Source of the DNA: Mucilaginibacter sp. KACC 22773 | GTDB lineage: Bacteria; Bacteroidota; Bacteroidia; Sphingobacteriales; Sphingobacteriaceae | Assembly: GCF_028736215.1 (NCBI RefSeq) | Contig: NZ_CP117883.1 | Location: 2,418,001 to 2,482,000, forward strand | DNA: 64,000 bases | Reading direction: 5' to 3' | In this document: piece after piece, positions 16,675 to 24,715 of the stretch | How positions within the stretch are numbered: position 1 is the stretch's first letter | Layout of the letters: each line of letters opens with the position of its first letter | Program-made: the position numbers and the translations under genes | Notes under the pieces: model-generated | Told to the model about the DNA's origin: nothing | Database searches by the model: none | The model's input: only the letters and a program-made list of their open reading frames with translations

Positions 16675-17316
16675 CTATTCATGACCAATTCGTTTCTTAA
16701 TCGCATTTTCTATCCTCTCCAATAATGTGGCCTTATGCGTAATGCGTTTCATTTTTTCTTCGTCCTGCTTCATTTTTTCGGCGGGATCGAACAGCATGGC
16801 GGTGCACATGCAGTTTTTGCGGCCTTTGCTCATCAGGATGTCGTAATTAACGCAGCTTTTGCAGCCTGCCCAAAAGTTTTCGTCCTGCGTAAGCTCAGAG
16901 TAGGTTACTGGTTCGTATCCAATTTCTGAGTTTATCTTCATTACCGCCAGGCCGGTGGTAAGTCCGAATATCTTGGCTTCCGGATACTTTTTACGCGAAA
17001 GCTGGAAAATGGCATGTTTAATTGCCTTTGCCAAACCCACTTTACGGAAGTTTGGGTTGACGATAAGGCCCGAGTTGGCAACAAAATCGCCATGGCTCCA
17101 GGTTTCAATGTAGCAGAAGCCGGCCCAGGTACCGTCTTTATGCAAGGCGATAACTGCTTTGCCTTCCAGCATTTTGTTGGCAACATATTCTGGCGACCGT
17201 TGCGCAATACCCGTTCCGCGTGCCTTGGCCGATTCGGCCATTTCATCGCAAATCATTGTGGCATAATCTACATGCTGAGCTGTAGCAACCTGAATATCAA
17301 AATCTTGTATGGTCAT
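16675..17316 (-). CDS. GNAT acyltransferase, probable N-acylglutamate synthase
   Basis: A 213-residue GNAT-fold protein. The acyl-CoA pyrophosphate loop is NPNFRKVGLAKAI near residues 98-110. The C-terminal third holds a Cys cluster (AGCKSCVN and KNCMCTAM), perhaps a metal site or redox element, followed by a basic helical tail. It heads the arginine operon, 36 bases upstream of the repeat-flanked S23 gene and then argG. No classical argA or argJ is visible, and a related GNAT in the Bacteroides arginine cluster has been reported to supply N-acylglutamate, so this is likely the first enzyme of the pathway. Use of succinyl-CoA rather than acetyl-CoA is inferred from argF'. Confidence 0.75.
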   Translation of the reverse strand: MTIQDFDIQVATAQHVDYATMICDEMAESAKARGTGIAQRSPEYVANKMLEGKAVIALHKDGTWAGFCYIETWSHGDFVANSGLIVNPNFRKVGLAKAIKHAIFQLSRKKYPEAKIFGLTTGLAVMKINSEIGYEPVTYSELTQDENFWAGCKSCVNYDILMSKGRKNCMCTAMLFDPAEKMKQDEEKMKRITHKATLLERIENAIKKRIGHE

Positions 17317-17889
17317 TTAAATAGATAATTACCGTTAAATTAATTGGCTTTTAATCGCCTTAATAATTAGATGGCTTTTTTACAAAGAAGTTTAACAACT
17401 CTTTTGCGGGGTTTAGTACGGGAAATTAATTCAAACCCTTGGCATATAGGGCCTTCGTCGGGAAGGGCAGGATAAAAAAACAGTTGAACCCAAAGCAGCG
17501 GCAATGGGAGCAAATCTTGCTCTTGTTGCGGGCTTATTTAAGCTTGGTTGATTCATTTTTTTTGAGGTATTACTGTGTTTTTAATTTGGGTGCAAATTAG
17601 GCCATAAATTTTTACTTATCCAAGAAAAAACTTACATTATAACATTTAAATGGAAATGAGATAACCCGCCCGTTATTATCCCGGTGAAAAGACGGTAAAA
17701 TAAATTGCCGCCATTTAATTTTCGTGTGCCCCGAAATTGCCACGAAAACAGTACACAAATACTCAAAATGAAGTCAAAAAGACAGCAAAAAAATCCAATT
17801 AGTTTCAATTTTTGTGCAACTAATTAACACGTTTACGCAATTGTTGACAAATCGAAGATTTTGACGATAGCCTCCGGTGTCGTACGTCT
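17317..17889. other. Long intergenic stretch upstream of the arginine operon
   Basis: These 573 AT-rich bases hold the promoter region of the minus-strand arginine operon (near 17317-17420) and the 3' region of the CHC2 gene. A dyad TTTTCGTG/CACGAAAA (17719-17726 and 17741-17748, 14-base loop) is the only clear structure. No ORF with coding character and no recognisable RNA gene was found; a leader RNA or arginine-responsive operator could be here but I cannot point to one. Confidence 0.45.
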
Positions 17890-18159
17890 TTATTTTGCCT
17901 GGGCGATAATCCCGATTGCGTCTTCGCGCGATTTATTTTCAATTGCCATCACAAATTCTATCGGGCCGCCGCCTTTGCCACAGCCGAAACATTGAAACAT
18001 ATTTTTTTCTTCGTAAACCATTAATGACGTAGCCTGATCTTTGTGGAAGGGGCACTTACCTTTAAGCGCTTTTCGGCTTACTTCGAGCAGGATGTATTTG
18101 GAGACGATTTCTACGAGGTTGGGTTGGACAGGGGTGGAGATAGATTCTGACATAGACAT
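17890..18159 (-). CDS. Stand-alone CHC2 zinc-finger protein (DnaG-type)
   Basis: About 90 residues starting at the ATG at 18159 (a longer frame begins at 18210 but its first 17 residues look non-native; another ATG is at 18153). The whole protein corresponds to the N-terminal zinc-binding domain of bacterial primase: the Zn ligands are CPFH and CFGC, with FEC-like KNMFQC and GGGPIEFVM between and after them. There is no TOPRIM or helicase-binding domain. Such isolated CHC2 proteins occur in Bacteroidota genomes and often on mobile elements; the function is unknown. It stands alone, divergent from the GntR gene at 18353. Confidence 0.8.
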   Translation of the reverse strand: MSMSESISTPVQPNLVEIVSKYILLEVSRKALKGKCPFHKDQATSLMVYEEKNMFQCFGCGKGGGPIEFVMAIENKSREDAIGIIAQAK

Positions 18160-18329
18160 ATAAGATGGGCGAAAATAAGAATTAATACGCGTGGTTAAAG
18201 CGGTGAACAAAAAAACGTTGCTTTGCCTTGCACTATCACAACAAATGGCCTTAACCTGAAAATACCACGATATAGGGTTTACCGCGGAGTGATGAGGTAT
18301 GATTTAATTTTCCTATTGTTGTAAATCAT

Positions 18330-18339
18330 TAACCTGGTA
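18330..18339 (+). promoter_or_regulatory. Candidate operator TAACCTGGTA before the first GntR gene
   Basis: Near-palindromic TAACC-T-GGTA ending 13 bases before the ATG. Similar TAACCWGGTA sites occur before the second GntR gene, the first acetylesterase and the FAD oxidoreductase gene. Confidence 0.4.
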
Positions 18340-18352
18340 TCAGCTAAACCTA

Positions 18353-19360
18353 ATGGGAACAAAACAAATAAATAATTATAGGGTAAAGTCCCTGGTGCAA
18401 CAAACGGCCAATTCCATTAAAAAAGATATAGATAAAGGCGTTTACCGAAAAAATGAACAACTGTTATCCATAAACATTTATAGCAAACAATATGGGGTAT
18501 CAAGGGATACTATTGAAAAAGCCTATATCCTTCTAAAACAGGAGGGATATATCCATTCAGTTTCGGGAAAAGGGTATTTTGTAATTGGTAAGCCCGATGT
18601 AAGGATGAAGGTTTTATTGTTGTTCAACAAACTGAGCTCTTATAAAAAAAACGTGTATGATGCTATAGTGCAAACCCTGGGCGACAAAGGCAGGGTCGAT
18701 CTTCATATTCACCACTACAATCCTGCTTTGCTTGAAGAGAGTATAGAAGCTAATTTGGGTAATTACCATTACTACCTGGTGATGCCGCACTTTTTTGACA
18801 ATGCTAACGAGCTGGAATACTTAAATATTTTAAAAAGAATCCCGGCCGGCCAACTGATATTGGTAGATAGGTACCTCCCCCAATTAAACAATGTTTCTGC
18901 AGTATTCCAGGACTTCAGAAACGATATTTATGGTGCGTTAAATGAAGTTACCTATCATTTAGCAAAATATGAACGAGTAGCAGTTATTTTCCCGTTTGAC
19001 CGCCACCATCCGCCTGAAATAAAAGATGGTATCGCCCAGTTTTGTGAAGAGAACCAAAAGAAATTTGAAGTTGTTTCGTCAGTTAAACTGGATGAGCTAA
19101 AAAAAGGCACTGTATATATTGTACTTGCCGAGGATGATTTAGCCGACCTGATTAAAGCTGTCAGGATCACCGGCAACAAATTAGGGAAAGATATAGGCAT
19201 TATATCCTTCAACGAAACTGTATTTAAAGAACTGCTGGATATCACCGTAATATCTACCGACTTTGAAGAAATGGGCCGGAAAACTGCAGAGCTCATGCTC
19301 CAAAATAAAGCAGCTGTTATCAAAAATGAATTTAAGATCATTATCCGGAAATCATTATAA
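18353..19360 (+). CDS. GntR-family regulator with sugar-binding-like sensor domain
   Basis: A 335-residue transcription factor. Residues about 13-75 form the GntR winged helix (NEQLLSINIYSKQYGVSRDTIEKAYILLKQEGYIHSVSGKGYFV); the rest resembles a periplasmic-binding-protein/LacI-type effector domain (MKVLLLFNKLSSYKKNVYDAIV, then late ISTDFEEMGRKTAELML). This architecture is used in Bacteroidota for sugar-responsive control. It converges on a homologous GntR gene, with only 19 bases between their stops. Being beside rhaM and the RG-I enzymes, it probably senses rhamnose or a derivative (inference). Confidence 0.88.
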   Translation: MGTKQINNYRVKSLVQQTANSIKKDIDKGVYRKNEQLLSINIYSKQYGVSRDTIEKAYILLKQEGYIHSVSGKGYFVIGKPDVRMKVLLLFNKLSSYKKNVYDAIVQTLGDKGRVDLHIHHYNPALLEESIEANLGNYHYYLVMPHFFDNANELEYLNILKRIPAGQLILVDRYLPQLNNVSAVFQDFRNDIYGALNEVTYHLAKYERVAVIFPFDRHHPPEIKDGIAQFCEENQKKFEVVSSVKLDELKKGTVYIVLAEDDLADLIKAVRITGNKLGKDIGIISFNETVFKELLDITVISTDFEEMGRKTAELMLQNKAAVIKNEFKIIIRKSL

Positions 19361-19379
19361 TACTTGTCGTGGTACAGGC

Positions 19380-20411
19380 TTATAATGATGATCTTAAGGT
19401 TAAATAAAATGGCACCTCATACCTGCCTGTATACCCGTTTTTTATAATGTCGGCAGTCATTTCTCCCATTTTTTCAAAATCTGTTGATATGGTGGTTAAG
19501 CCGTTTAGTATAATTTTTTTTAGCGGGGTTTCGTTATACGATATCACACCAACATCTTTACCTATCTGCAATTTTGTCGATAGCATCCGTTCAATCAAAA
19601 CAACCAGGTCATTTTCCATCAGGTTTATAAAAACCTCGCCTTCGTTTATAGGCTCTCCATGTATATCATGAACAACTTTATAGGTAAAGGCGTACTGGAT
19701 ACAGAAGGTAAAGAAACCTTTTAATATCTCACCCGGAAAATAGGTGTATTCGGGAAATATGATCTTTAACGTATGGTACTTGCTTAGCTGCGGCAGTGCC
19801 TGCTCCAGGGCATGAAAAATATCTTTTTCAAAATTTTCGTATACAGCGGCGAAGTCGCCTTTTACACCTGGCACAAGTTTGTCGAGTATTATCAGCTTGT
19901 CTTTTGGCAAGGTATTGATGATATCATGTACATTTTCGCCGCCATCCATAAAGTGCGGTAAAATTACGTAGTGCGTGTAATCATTACTATTGTTTTGGAT
20001 TAGCTTTTTAAAAAACTCAAAATCGTTATTGTATATATAAAAGTCGATAGCTGCCTCATGACCAAGGCCATCAACAATGGCATCATATACCAGCTTTTTA
20101 TGGGTGCTTAACTTATTGAATATTAAAAACACTTTAAATTGCTGGCCGGCCTCGGTGTTTTTTATATAATATCCCTTACCCGGTACGGAGCCAAGCAAGC
20201 CAATTGATTTTAAGTGTTTATAGGCTTTTTCGGCAGTATCCCGCGATATTTCAAAATTGAGGTTCAGCTCGTTAATGGAGGGTAGTGTTTCATTAATAAC
20301 CAGTTTGCCCTCGCGTACACTTTTAATAATGCAATTGGCTAATTGTATGTATTTGGGTGTGGATGAATAATAGTCAATAAATATGTATTCCAGTAAACGC
20401 GAAGACTTCAT
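19380..20411 (-). CDS. Second GntR-family regulator, paralogue of the neighbouring gene
   Basis: A 343-residue protein with the same layout as the gene at 18353: winged helix (NLNFEISRDTAEKAYKHLKSIGLLGSVPGKGYYI near residues 48-81) and a LacI-like effector domain (KVFLIFNKLSTHKKLVYDAIV ... ISTDFEKMGEMTADII). The two proteins are clearly paralogous but diverged, so they probably bind different ligands or DNA sites. It is transcribed divergently from rhaM across 224 bases, the classic position for a regulator of that gene. A TAACCAGGTA site lies 20 bases before its ATG. Confidence 0.88.
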   Translation of the reverse strand: MKSSRLLEYIFIDYYSSTPKYIQLANCIIKSVREGKLVINETLPSINELNLNFEISRDTAEKAYKHLKSIGLLGSVPGKGYYIKNTEAGQQFKVFLIFNKLSTHKKLVYDAIVDGLGHEAAIDFYIYNNDFEFFKKLIQNNSNDYTHYVILPHFMDGGENVHDIINTLPKDKLIILDKLVPGVKGDFAAVYENFEKDIFHALEQALPQLSKYHTLKIIFPEYTYFPGEILKGFFTFCIQYAFTYKVVHDIHGEPINEGEVFINLMENDLVVLIERMLSTKLQIGKDVGVISYNETPLKKIILNGLTTISTDFEKMGEMTADIIKNGYTGRYEVPFYLTLRSSL

Positions 20412-20430
20412 ATCTCATTATTAAATCCTG

Positions 20431-20440
20431 TACCTGGTTA
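20431..20440 (-). promoter_or_regulatory. Candidate operator TAACCAGGTA between GntR and rhaM
   Basis: Read on the minus strand as TAACCAGGTA, 20 bases upstream of the second GntR start; the position would suit autoregulation. Confidence 0.4.
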
Positions 20441-20635
20441 TAAATTTAAAAGCGGCTTTACCCGGGTCAAAGTTAAAATATTCTGTCAAGATAATCAGGA
20501 TGCCACAGGATTGCTAACTGAGAAAAGAAATGTTATTTTGGCAAAACATACAGAGTCGTTTAAATATATATGCGATTTTTGGACGAATCAAATATCAGTA
20601 CCCATTTGCCGTATTTAACCTTTTAATATTTACCT

Positions 20636-20950
20636 ATGGATCGCGTAGCATTTAAGATGAAGCTTTTTCCGGGCTTTGAACAGGAGTACAAAAAACGGCA
20701 TGATGAAATATGGCCCGAGTTATCGGCGCTGTTAAAAGATACGGGAATAAGCGATTATGTTATCTTCCTGGATGAGGAAACCAACAGCCTGATTGGCGTT
20801 TTAAAAGTAGCCGACAAGAAATTACTGGATAATTTACCAGCAGAAGCCGTTATGCAAAAATGGTGGGCTTATATGGGCGATATTATGGAAAGCAATCCCG
20901 ATAATTCACCGGTAAGTACCCCCCTAAAAGAGGTTTTTTATTTGCCATAA
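20636..20950 (+). CDS. rhaM: L-rhamnose mutarotase
   Basis: A 104-residue ferredoxin-fold enzyme that interconverts alpha- and beta-L-rhamnose so that rhamnose isomerase receives the right anomer. Family motifs are KRHDEIWPEL, with the catalytic His at residue 22 as in the E. coli enzyme, and KWWAYMGDIM with paired Trp residues in the active site. The length is typical. It is a single gene here; rhaB, rhaA and rhaD are not in the window. It links the locus to rhamnose released by the GH106 enzyme at 25956. Confidence 0.93.
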   Translation: MDRVAFKMKLFPGFEQEYKKRHDEIWPELSALLKDTGISDYVIFLDEETNSLIGVLKVADKKLLDNLPAEAVMQKWWAYMGDIMESNPDNSPVSTPLKEVFYLP

Positions 20951-21054
20951 TTATTTTAATAAAGAACCATAGGGCTGGTGATTGTACCATTAAGGCTGTA
21001 AACTGCTCTGTGAAAGTAGGGTAGCTTTTTTAACCAGCCTGTTGCCCGGGCATT

Positions 21055-21630
21055 CTATAATTTTGATTTTAACCTGCTTAACCCTTCTTGTGTAATATTC
21101 AAATAGTTAGCCACCAGTCTGTTGGGTAACCGTTTTATTATTTCGGGGTTTTCTTTGAGCAATAATAAATAACGTTCGGTAGCATCGTTAGTAATAAAAC
21201 TCATTAACCTGTTGGTGTTAATTACATAAGCGTATTCCAGCTGATGTCGATAAAATTTTTCCCATATAGGCAAAGTTTCTACCAGGTGGTAAAAATCCTT
21301 TCTATCCATATATAGCAATTCGGAGTCCATTACTGCTTCAATGTATTCCTTTGATCTATTTTGGGTGATAAAAGACACCATTGACGATGATGCATCATTT
21401 TCAAATATGATTCTTCGGGTAACTTCTGTACCAACGTCTTTAATAAAATAGATTCGCAGACAGCCTTTTACAACAAAATACATCCTGTTTGACAAATCTC
21501 CTTCATGCAATAAAATTTCTTTCTTTTTAACCGTACGGGGCTTAAAATGCGAAAGAATAAATTGCAAATCTTCATCACTAATTTTAACTTTTTTCTGGAT
21601 GTACCTGGCTAAGGTTTCTTTCATAAACAT
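21055..21630 (-). CDS. Crp/Fnr-family transcriptional regulator
   Basis: A 191-residue protein with an N-terminal cyclic-nucleotide-binding-like barrel (EGDLSNRMYFVVKGCLRIYFI) and a C-terminal HTH (LPNRLVANYLNITQEGLSRLKSKL). It lacks the Fnr cysteines. In Bacteroidota such short members are numerous and their ligands mostly unknown. The ATG at 21624 is an alternative start two codons in. It follows the MFS transporter by 26 bases and is probably co-transcribed with it. Confidence 0.88.
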   Translation of the reverse strand: MFMKETLARYIQKKVKISDEDLQFILSHFKPRTVKKKEILLHEGDLSNRMYFVVKGCLRIYFIKDVGTEVTRRIIFENDASSSMVSFITQNRSKEYIEAVMDSELLYMDRKDFYHLVETLPIWEKFYRHQLEYAYVINTNRLMSFITNDATERYLLLLKENPEIIKRLPNRLVANYLNITQEGLSRLKSKL

Positions 21631-21656
21631 TCAATCGAATTTATTACTTATTAAAA

Positions 21657-23102
21657 TTATGCATTTTGTTTCAAGAACTTCGGATAGATCAATAATGCCG
21701 CAAACGATGCTATAAATGCGTTTATTAAAAACACTACATGAAAGCCATAGGTTATTGCCTGCGGCGAGCTGCCAATTTTTGAAGTGCCGGACACTCCCGA
21801 CAACACCGCGAAGATAACGCCCATTACTGTTGTTCCGGTTATTTGCCCTAAAATCCGCGACAGCGATAAAAAGCCACTTAGTAGCCCGCGTTGGTCTGCT
21901 GGTGCTATTTCCATTACAACCGTGTTGTTAGGGGTTTTAAAAAAATTCAATCCCATCGCAATAATTCCTATCCGCCAAAGATAACCTACAATATTATCGG
22001 CCGGGGTAATTGTGCTCATGCAAAAGCATCCAATGGCTATGGTAATTACTGCGCAAAACATCACATTTTTTGCACCATACCTGTCGGCAATTTTGCCTGC
22101 GTAAATACTAAGTGCAACAGTTAATAAAGGGCCGAATGACATAATTAGCCCAACCTGTACCAGGCTGTAATTAGCTGCTTTTAAAAGATAAAACGGTGGC
22201 AATATTACTGTTGTAATAATTACGGTATAAACAAGCACTGTAGTAAACAGGTTTTTGCTAATAAGCCTGTTTTTAAAAATGGCGACGTTTATTAAAGGAT
22301 GCGCTATTCTTTTCTCAAACCGAATAAATACAACTAAGCCAATAATAGTAACTGCCAATAACGTTAAAACAATAAGATTGCCAAAACCGCTTTTTTCAAT
22401 CATGGTCATGCCAAAACAGTAGGATGATAAGGTTGCTGCCAATAAAATTATTCCAACCTTATCAATAGGAATACGTTTTTTAATAGTAGGGCTGTTTATG
22501 TATTTATAGCCCAATCCATAAGCCACAATTCCAAAAGGTATGTTTACCAAAAACATAGATTGCCACCCGAAAGTTGAAAGCAATATGCCGCCAATTGTTG
22601 GTCCGCCTGCAATACCCAGGGCTGTTATGGTTGATAAAACCCCCATTGTTTTGCCCAACATTTTTTTAGGTGTGAGTTCCGTTGCTATGGCCATACTCAA
22701 AGCCAATATTAAGGCGGCCCCCAAACCTTGTAACCCTCGGAATAAGATAAATAATGCTGCACTATTAGATATACCGCAGAGCAAAGATGCTCCGGTAAAT
22801 ATAACAATACCCGCCAGGTATAATTTCTTTTTACCTATAATGTCGCCAAGCCGTCCTGCGGCTGTAATTAGAGCGGTAAGTACAAGCAGGTAAGCCAGCA
22901 CAAACCATTGTGCCGAAGCGAAAGTGGTTTTTAGGCTTTTAATCATTGTCGGTAATCCTACGCTCACAATACTTGTGTCGAGGTTCATCATAAACAGGCT
23001 TATAGAAATACTGGCAATAGCAATTTTTAGTTCGGAAAAATTGCCGGTATAATTTTCTGCAACGTCAGTTCCGGGTAAATACGCTAATGTTTCTGTTTTC
23101 AT
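21657..23102 (-). CDS. MFS transporter, DHA2 (14-helix) drug-efflux type
   Basis: A 481-residue inner-membrane protein with about fourteen hydrophobic helices. The DHA2 signatures are visible: MNLDTSIVSVGLPTM in helix 1, LAYLLVLTALITAAGRLGDIIGKKK between helices 2 and 3, and LSMAIATELTPKKMLGKTMGVL after helix 4. The family exports drugs or other small molecules by proton antiport; a sugar-import role is unlikely. It diverges from the first RG acetylesterase gene over 252 bases. A CCCAAAATTGGG dyad sits immediately upstream of its ATG. Confidence 0.88.
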   Translation of the reverse strand: MKTETLAYLPGTDVAENYTGNFSELKIAIASISISLFMMNLDTSIVSVGLPTMIKSLKTTFASAQWFVLAYLLVLTALITAAGRLGDIIGKKKLYLAGIVIFTGASLLCGISNSAALFILFRGLQGLGAALILALSMAIATELTPKKMLGKTMGVLSTITALGIAGGPTIGGILLSTFGWQSMFLVNIPFGIVAYGLGYKYINSPTIKKRIPIDKVGIILLAATLSSYCFGMTMIEKSGFGNLIVLTLLAVTIIGLVVFIRFEKRIAHPLINVAIFKNRLISKNLFTTVLVYTVIITTVILPPFYLLKAANYSLVQVGLIMSFGPLLTVALSIYAGKIADRYGAKNVMFCAVITIAIGCFCMSTITPADNIVGYLWRIGIIAMGLNFFKTPNNTVVMEIAPADQRGLLSGFLSLSRILGQITGTTVMGVIFAVLSGVSGTSKIGSSPQAITYGFHVVFLINAFIASFAALLIYPKFLKQNA

Positions 23103-23104
23103 GC

Positions 23105-23116
23105 CCCAAAATTGGG
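23105..23116. promoter_or_regulatory. Dyad CCCAAAATTGGG next to the MFS start codon
   Basis: Inverted repeat CCCAA/TTGGG with a two-base centre, three bases upstream of the MFS start. It is followed by CAAC on the plus strand, exactly as in the second site at 23311. Confidence 0.45.
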
Positions 23117-23310
23117 CAACAGAAAATGAATAAGCATTGATGTGTGTTAAAAAATGAAAGGGTTATCCAATCGGTACATAAAGCATTTGAATCATTCTTA
23201 ATGAGTTTGAACAGGCAATGAATTTGTTACACAAACAGTATCTTCATTCAGGACAGTGCAGGACGCTGTTTGTGTATCCATGGTATAACTTTATCTATTA
23301 TAAACCATGA

Positions 23311-23322
23311 CCCAATTTTGGG
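23311..23322. promoter_or_regulatory. Second dyad CCCAATTTTGGG before the acetylesterase gene
   Basis: Same half-sites and the same trailing CAAC, 32 bases before the ATG at 23355. The spacing between the two sites (206 bases) spans the divergent promoter region. Confidence 0.45.
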
Positions 23323-23330
23323 CAACCAGA

Positions 23331-23340
23331 TAACCAGGTA
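23331..23340 (+). promoter_or_regulatory. Candidate operator TAACCAGGTA before the first acetylesterase gene
   Basis: It ends 14 bases before the ATG at 23355 and matches the site before the second GntR gene in all ten bases. Confidence 0.4.
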
Positions 23341-23354
23341 AATTAATATTCATC

Positions 23355-24701
23355 ATGATAAAGTCGACTCGCAAGATCTTATTGCCCTGCTTTTGTTTTT
23401 TGCTGTGGTTTACCTTACCTGCAACACTTTTGGCACAGGCAGCTAAAACCAGTTTTAAATTTGATTTTGGCAGCGGCAAGGCAGCCGATGGCTATCAAAA
23501 GATAGGCTCGGATGTTCAATTTGATGACAATAAAGGTTATGGGTTTGATTTTGACTCAAAAGTAACAGCAGTGGTCCGCAATCCCCGGAAATTGCTTACA
23601 GGTGATTACGTAACCAGCGATAAGCCCTTTTATTTTTCGGTAAATGTACCCGAAGGCAATTATAAAGTAACACTGCTATTGGGCGACATCAAGGGTAACA
23701 GCAATATAACCGTACGTGCAGAATCGCGCAGGCTGATGCTGGAGAAAGTTAAAACCAGTAAAGGCAACATAAAACGGGTAAGCTTCATAGTAAATATACG
23801 TAAACCGGATATCGGCACAGGCGGTAAGGTATCCCTTAAACCCCGCGAATTTGGAAAATATGACTGGGATGATAAGCTCAGCCTTGAATTTAATGATACC
23901 CTGCCATGTATTGATGCGCTTGAAATAGAAAAGGTGGATGACCAGGTAACTGTTTACCTGGCTGGAAACTCCACCGTGGTTGACCAGGATGATGAGCCCT
24001 GGTGCTCTTGGGGGCAAATGATCACCAGGTTTTTTAAACCTGGGGTAGCCATTGCCGATCATGCCGAATCGGGACTTACCCTGGGCAGCTTTTTAAACAG
24101 CCACCGTTTGGATAAAATATTGAGTATCATTAAGCCCGGGGATTATCTTTTTATCGAGTTTGGGCATAATGATCAGAAAGAAAAAGGTCCCGAAGATGGC
24201 GCCTATAAATCATATACAGACCGCCTTAAGCTGTTCATCAGTAAAATACGCGATAAAAATGCCATCCCGGTTATTGTAACTTCTACCAGTCGCCGCGCTT
24301 TTAATGATAGCAGTAAAGTTGTGAATACGCTGGGCGATTATCCGGATGCTGCAAGGAAAGTTGCCAAAGCGCAAAATGTACCGCTGATAGATCTTAATGT
24401 CATGACGGCTAAACTTTATGAGGCGTTGGGCAATGAAGGTTCTAAAAAGGCTTTTGTGTGGTATCCGGCCAACTCGTTCCTCAACCAGCCTAAAGACCTG
24501 GCAGATAATACCCACTTTAACAGCTATGGAGCTTATGAAATTGCCAAATGTGTTATCGAGGGGATCAAGGGCAATCACCTGGGTATTGAGAAGTATATTA
24601 TTGACGCACCGCCTTATGATCCATCACATCCTGACCCTGCCGATACTTTCAACCTGCCAGCCAGCCCCAAAAACAGCACCATAAAACCCGACGGAAACTA
24701 A
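23355..24701 (+). CDS. Rhamnogalacturonan acetylesterase with N-terminal beta-sandwich domain (CE12-like)
   Basis: A 448-residue secreted SGNH esterase expected to remove acetyl groups from the galacturonate of RG-I. A signal peptide covers about residues 1-28. Residues about 30-190 resemble a galactose-binding-like beta-sandwich (KFDFGSG, NYKVTLLLGD). The esterase domain follows: block I AGNSTV with nucleophile S206, the EFGHND oxyanion block, and D384-N-T-H387 as the Asp/His of the triad. It starts the plus-strand enzyme run and precedes the PL22 gene by 14 bases. It is the longest of four acetylesterase paralogues in the locus; the others lack the N-terminal domain. Confidence 0.9.
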   Translation: MIKSTRKILLPCFCFLLWFTLPATLLAQAAKTSFKFDFGSGKAADGYQKIGSDVQFDDNKGYGFDFDSKVTAVVRNPRKLLTGDYVTSDKPFYFSVNVPEGNYKVTLLLGDIKGNSNITVRAESRRLMLEKVKTSKGNIKRVSFIVNIRKPDIGTGGKVSLKPREFGKYDWDDKLSLEFNDTLPCIDALEIEKVDDQVTVYLAGNSTVVDQDDEPWCSWGQMITRFFKPGVAIADHAESGLTLGSFLNSHRLDKILSIIKPGDYLFIEFGHNDQKEKGPEDGAYKSYTDRLKLFISKIRDKNAIPVIVTSTSRRAFNDSSKVVNTLGDYPDAARKVAKAQNVPLIDLNVMTAKLYEALGNEGSKKAFVWYPANSFLNQPKDLADNTHFNSYGAYEIAKCVIEGIKGNHLGIEKYIIDAPPYDPSHPDPADTFNLPASPKNSTIKPDGN

Positions 24702-24715
24702 TTAAAATCTTAATA

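Noticed and set aside
17317-17889. A small RNA or riboswitch upstream of the arginine operon
   Set aside because: Only one weak dyad is visible; nothing matches a riboswitch I know and no decisive fold could be argued by eye.
21657-23102. MFS protein as the rhamnose or uronate importer of the locus
   Set aside because: Its helix-1 and helix-3 motifs and 14-helix layout are those of DHA2 exporters, not sugar symporters.
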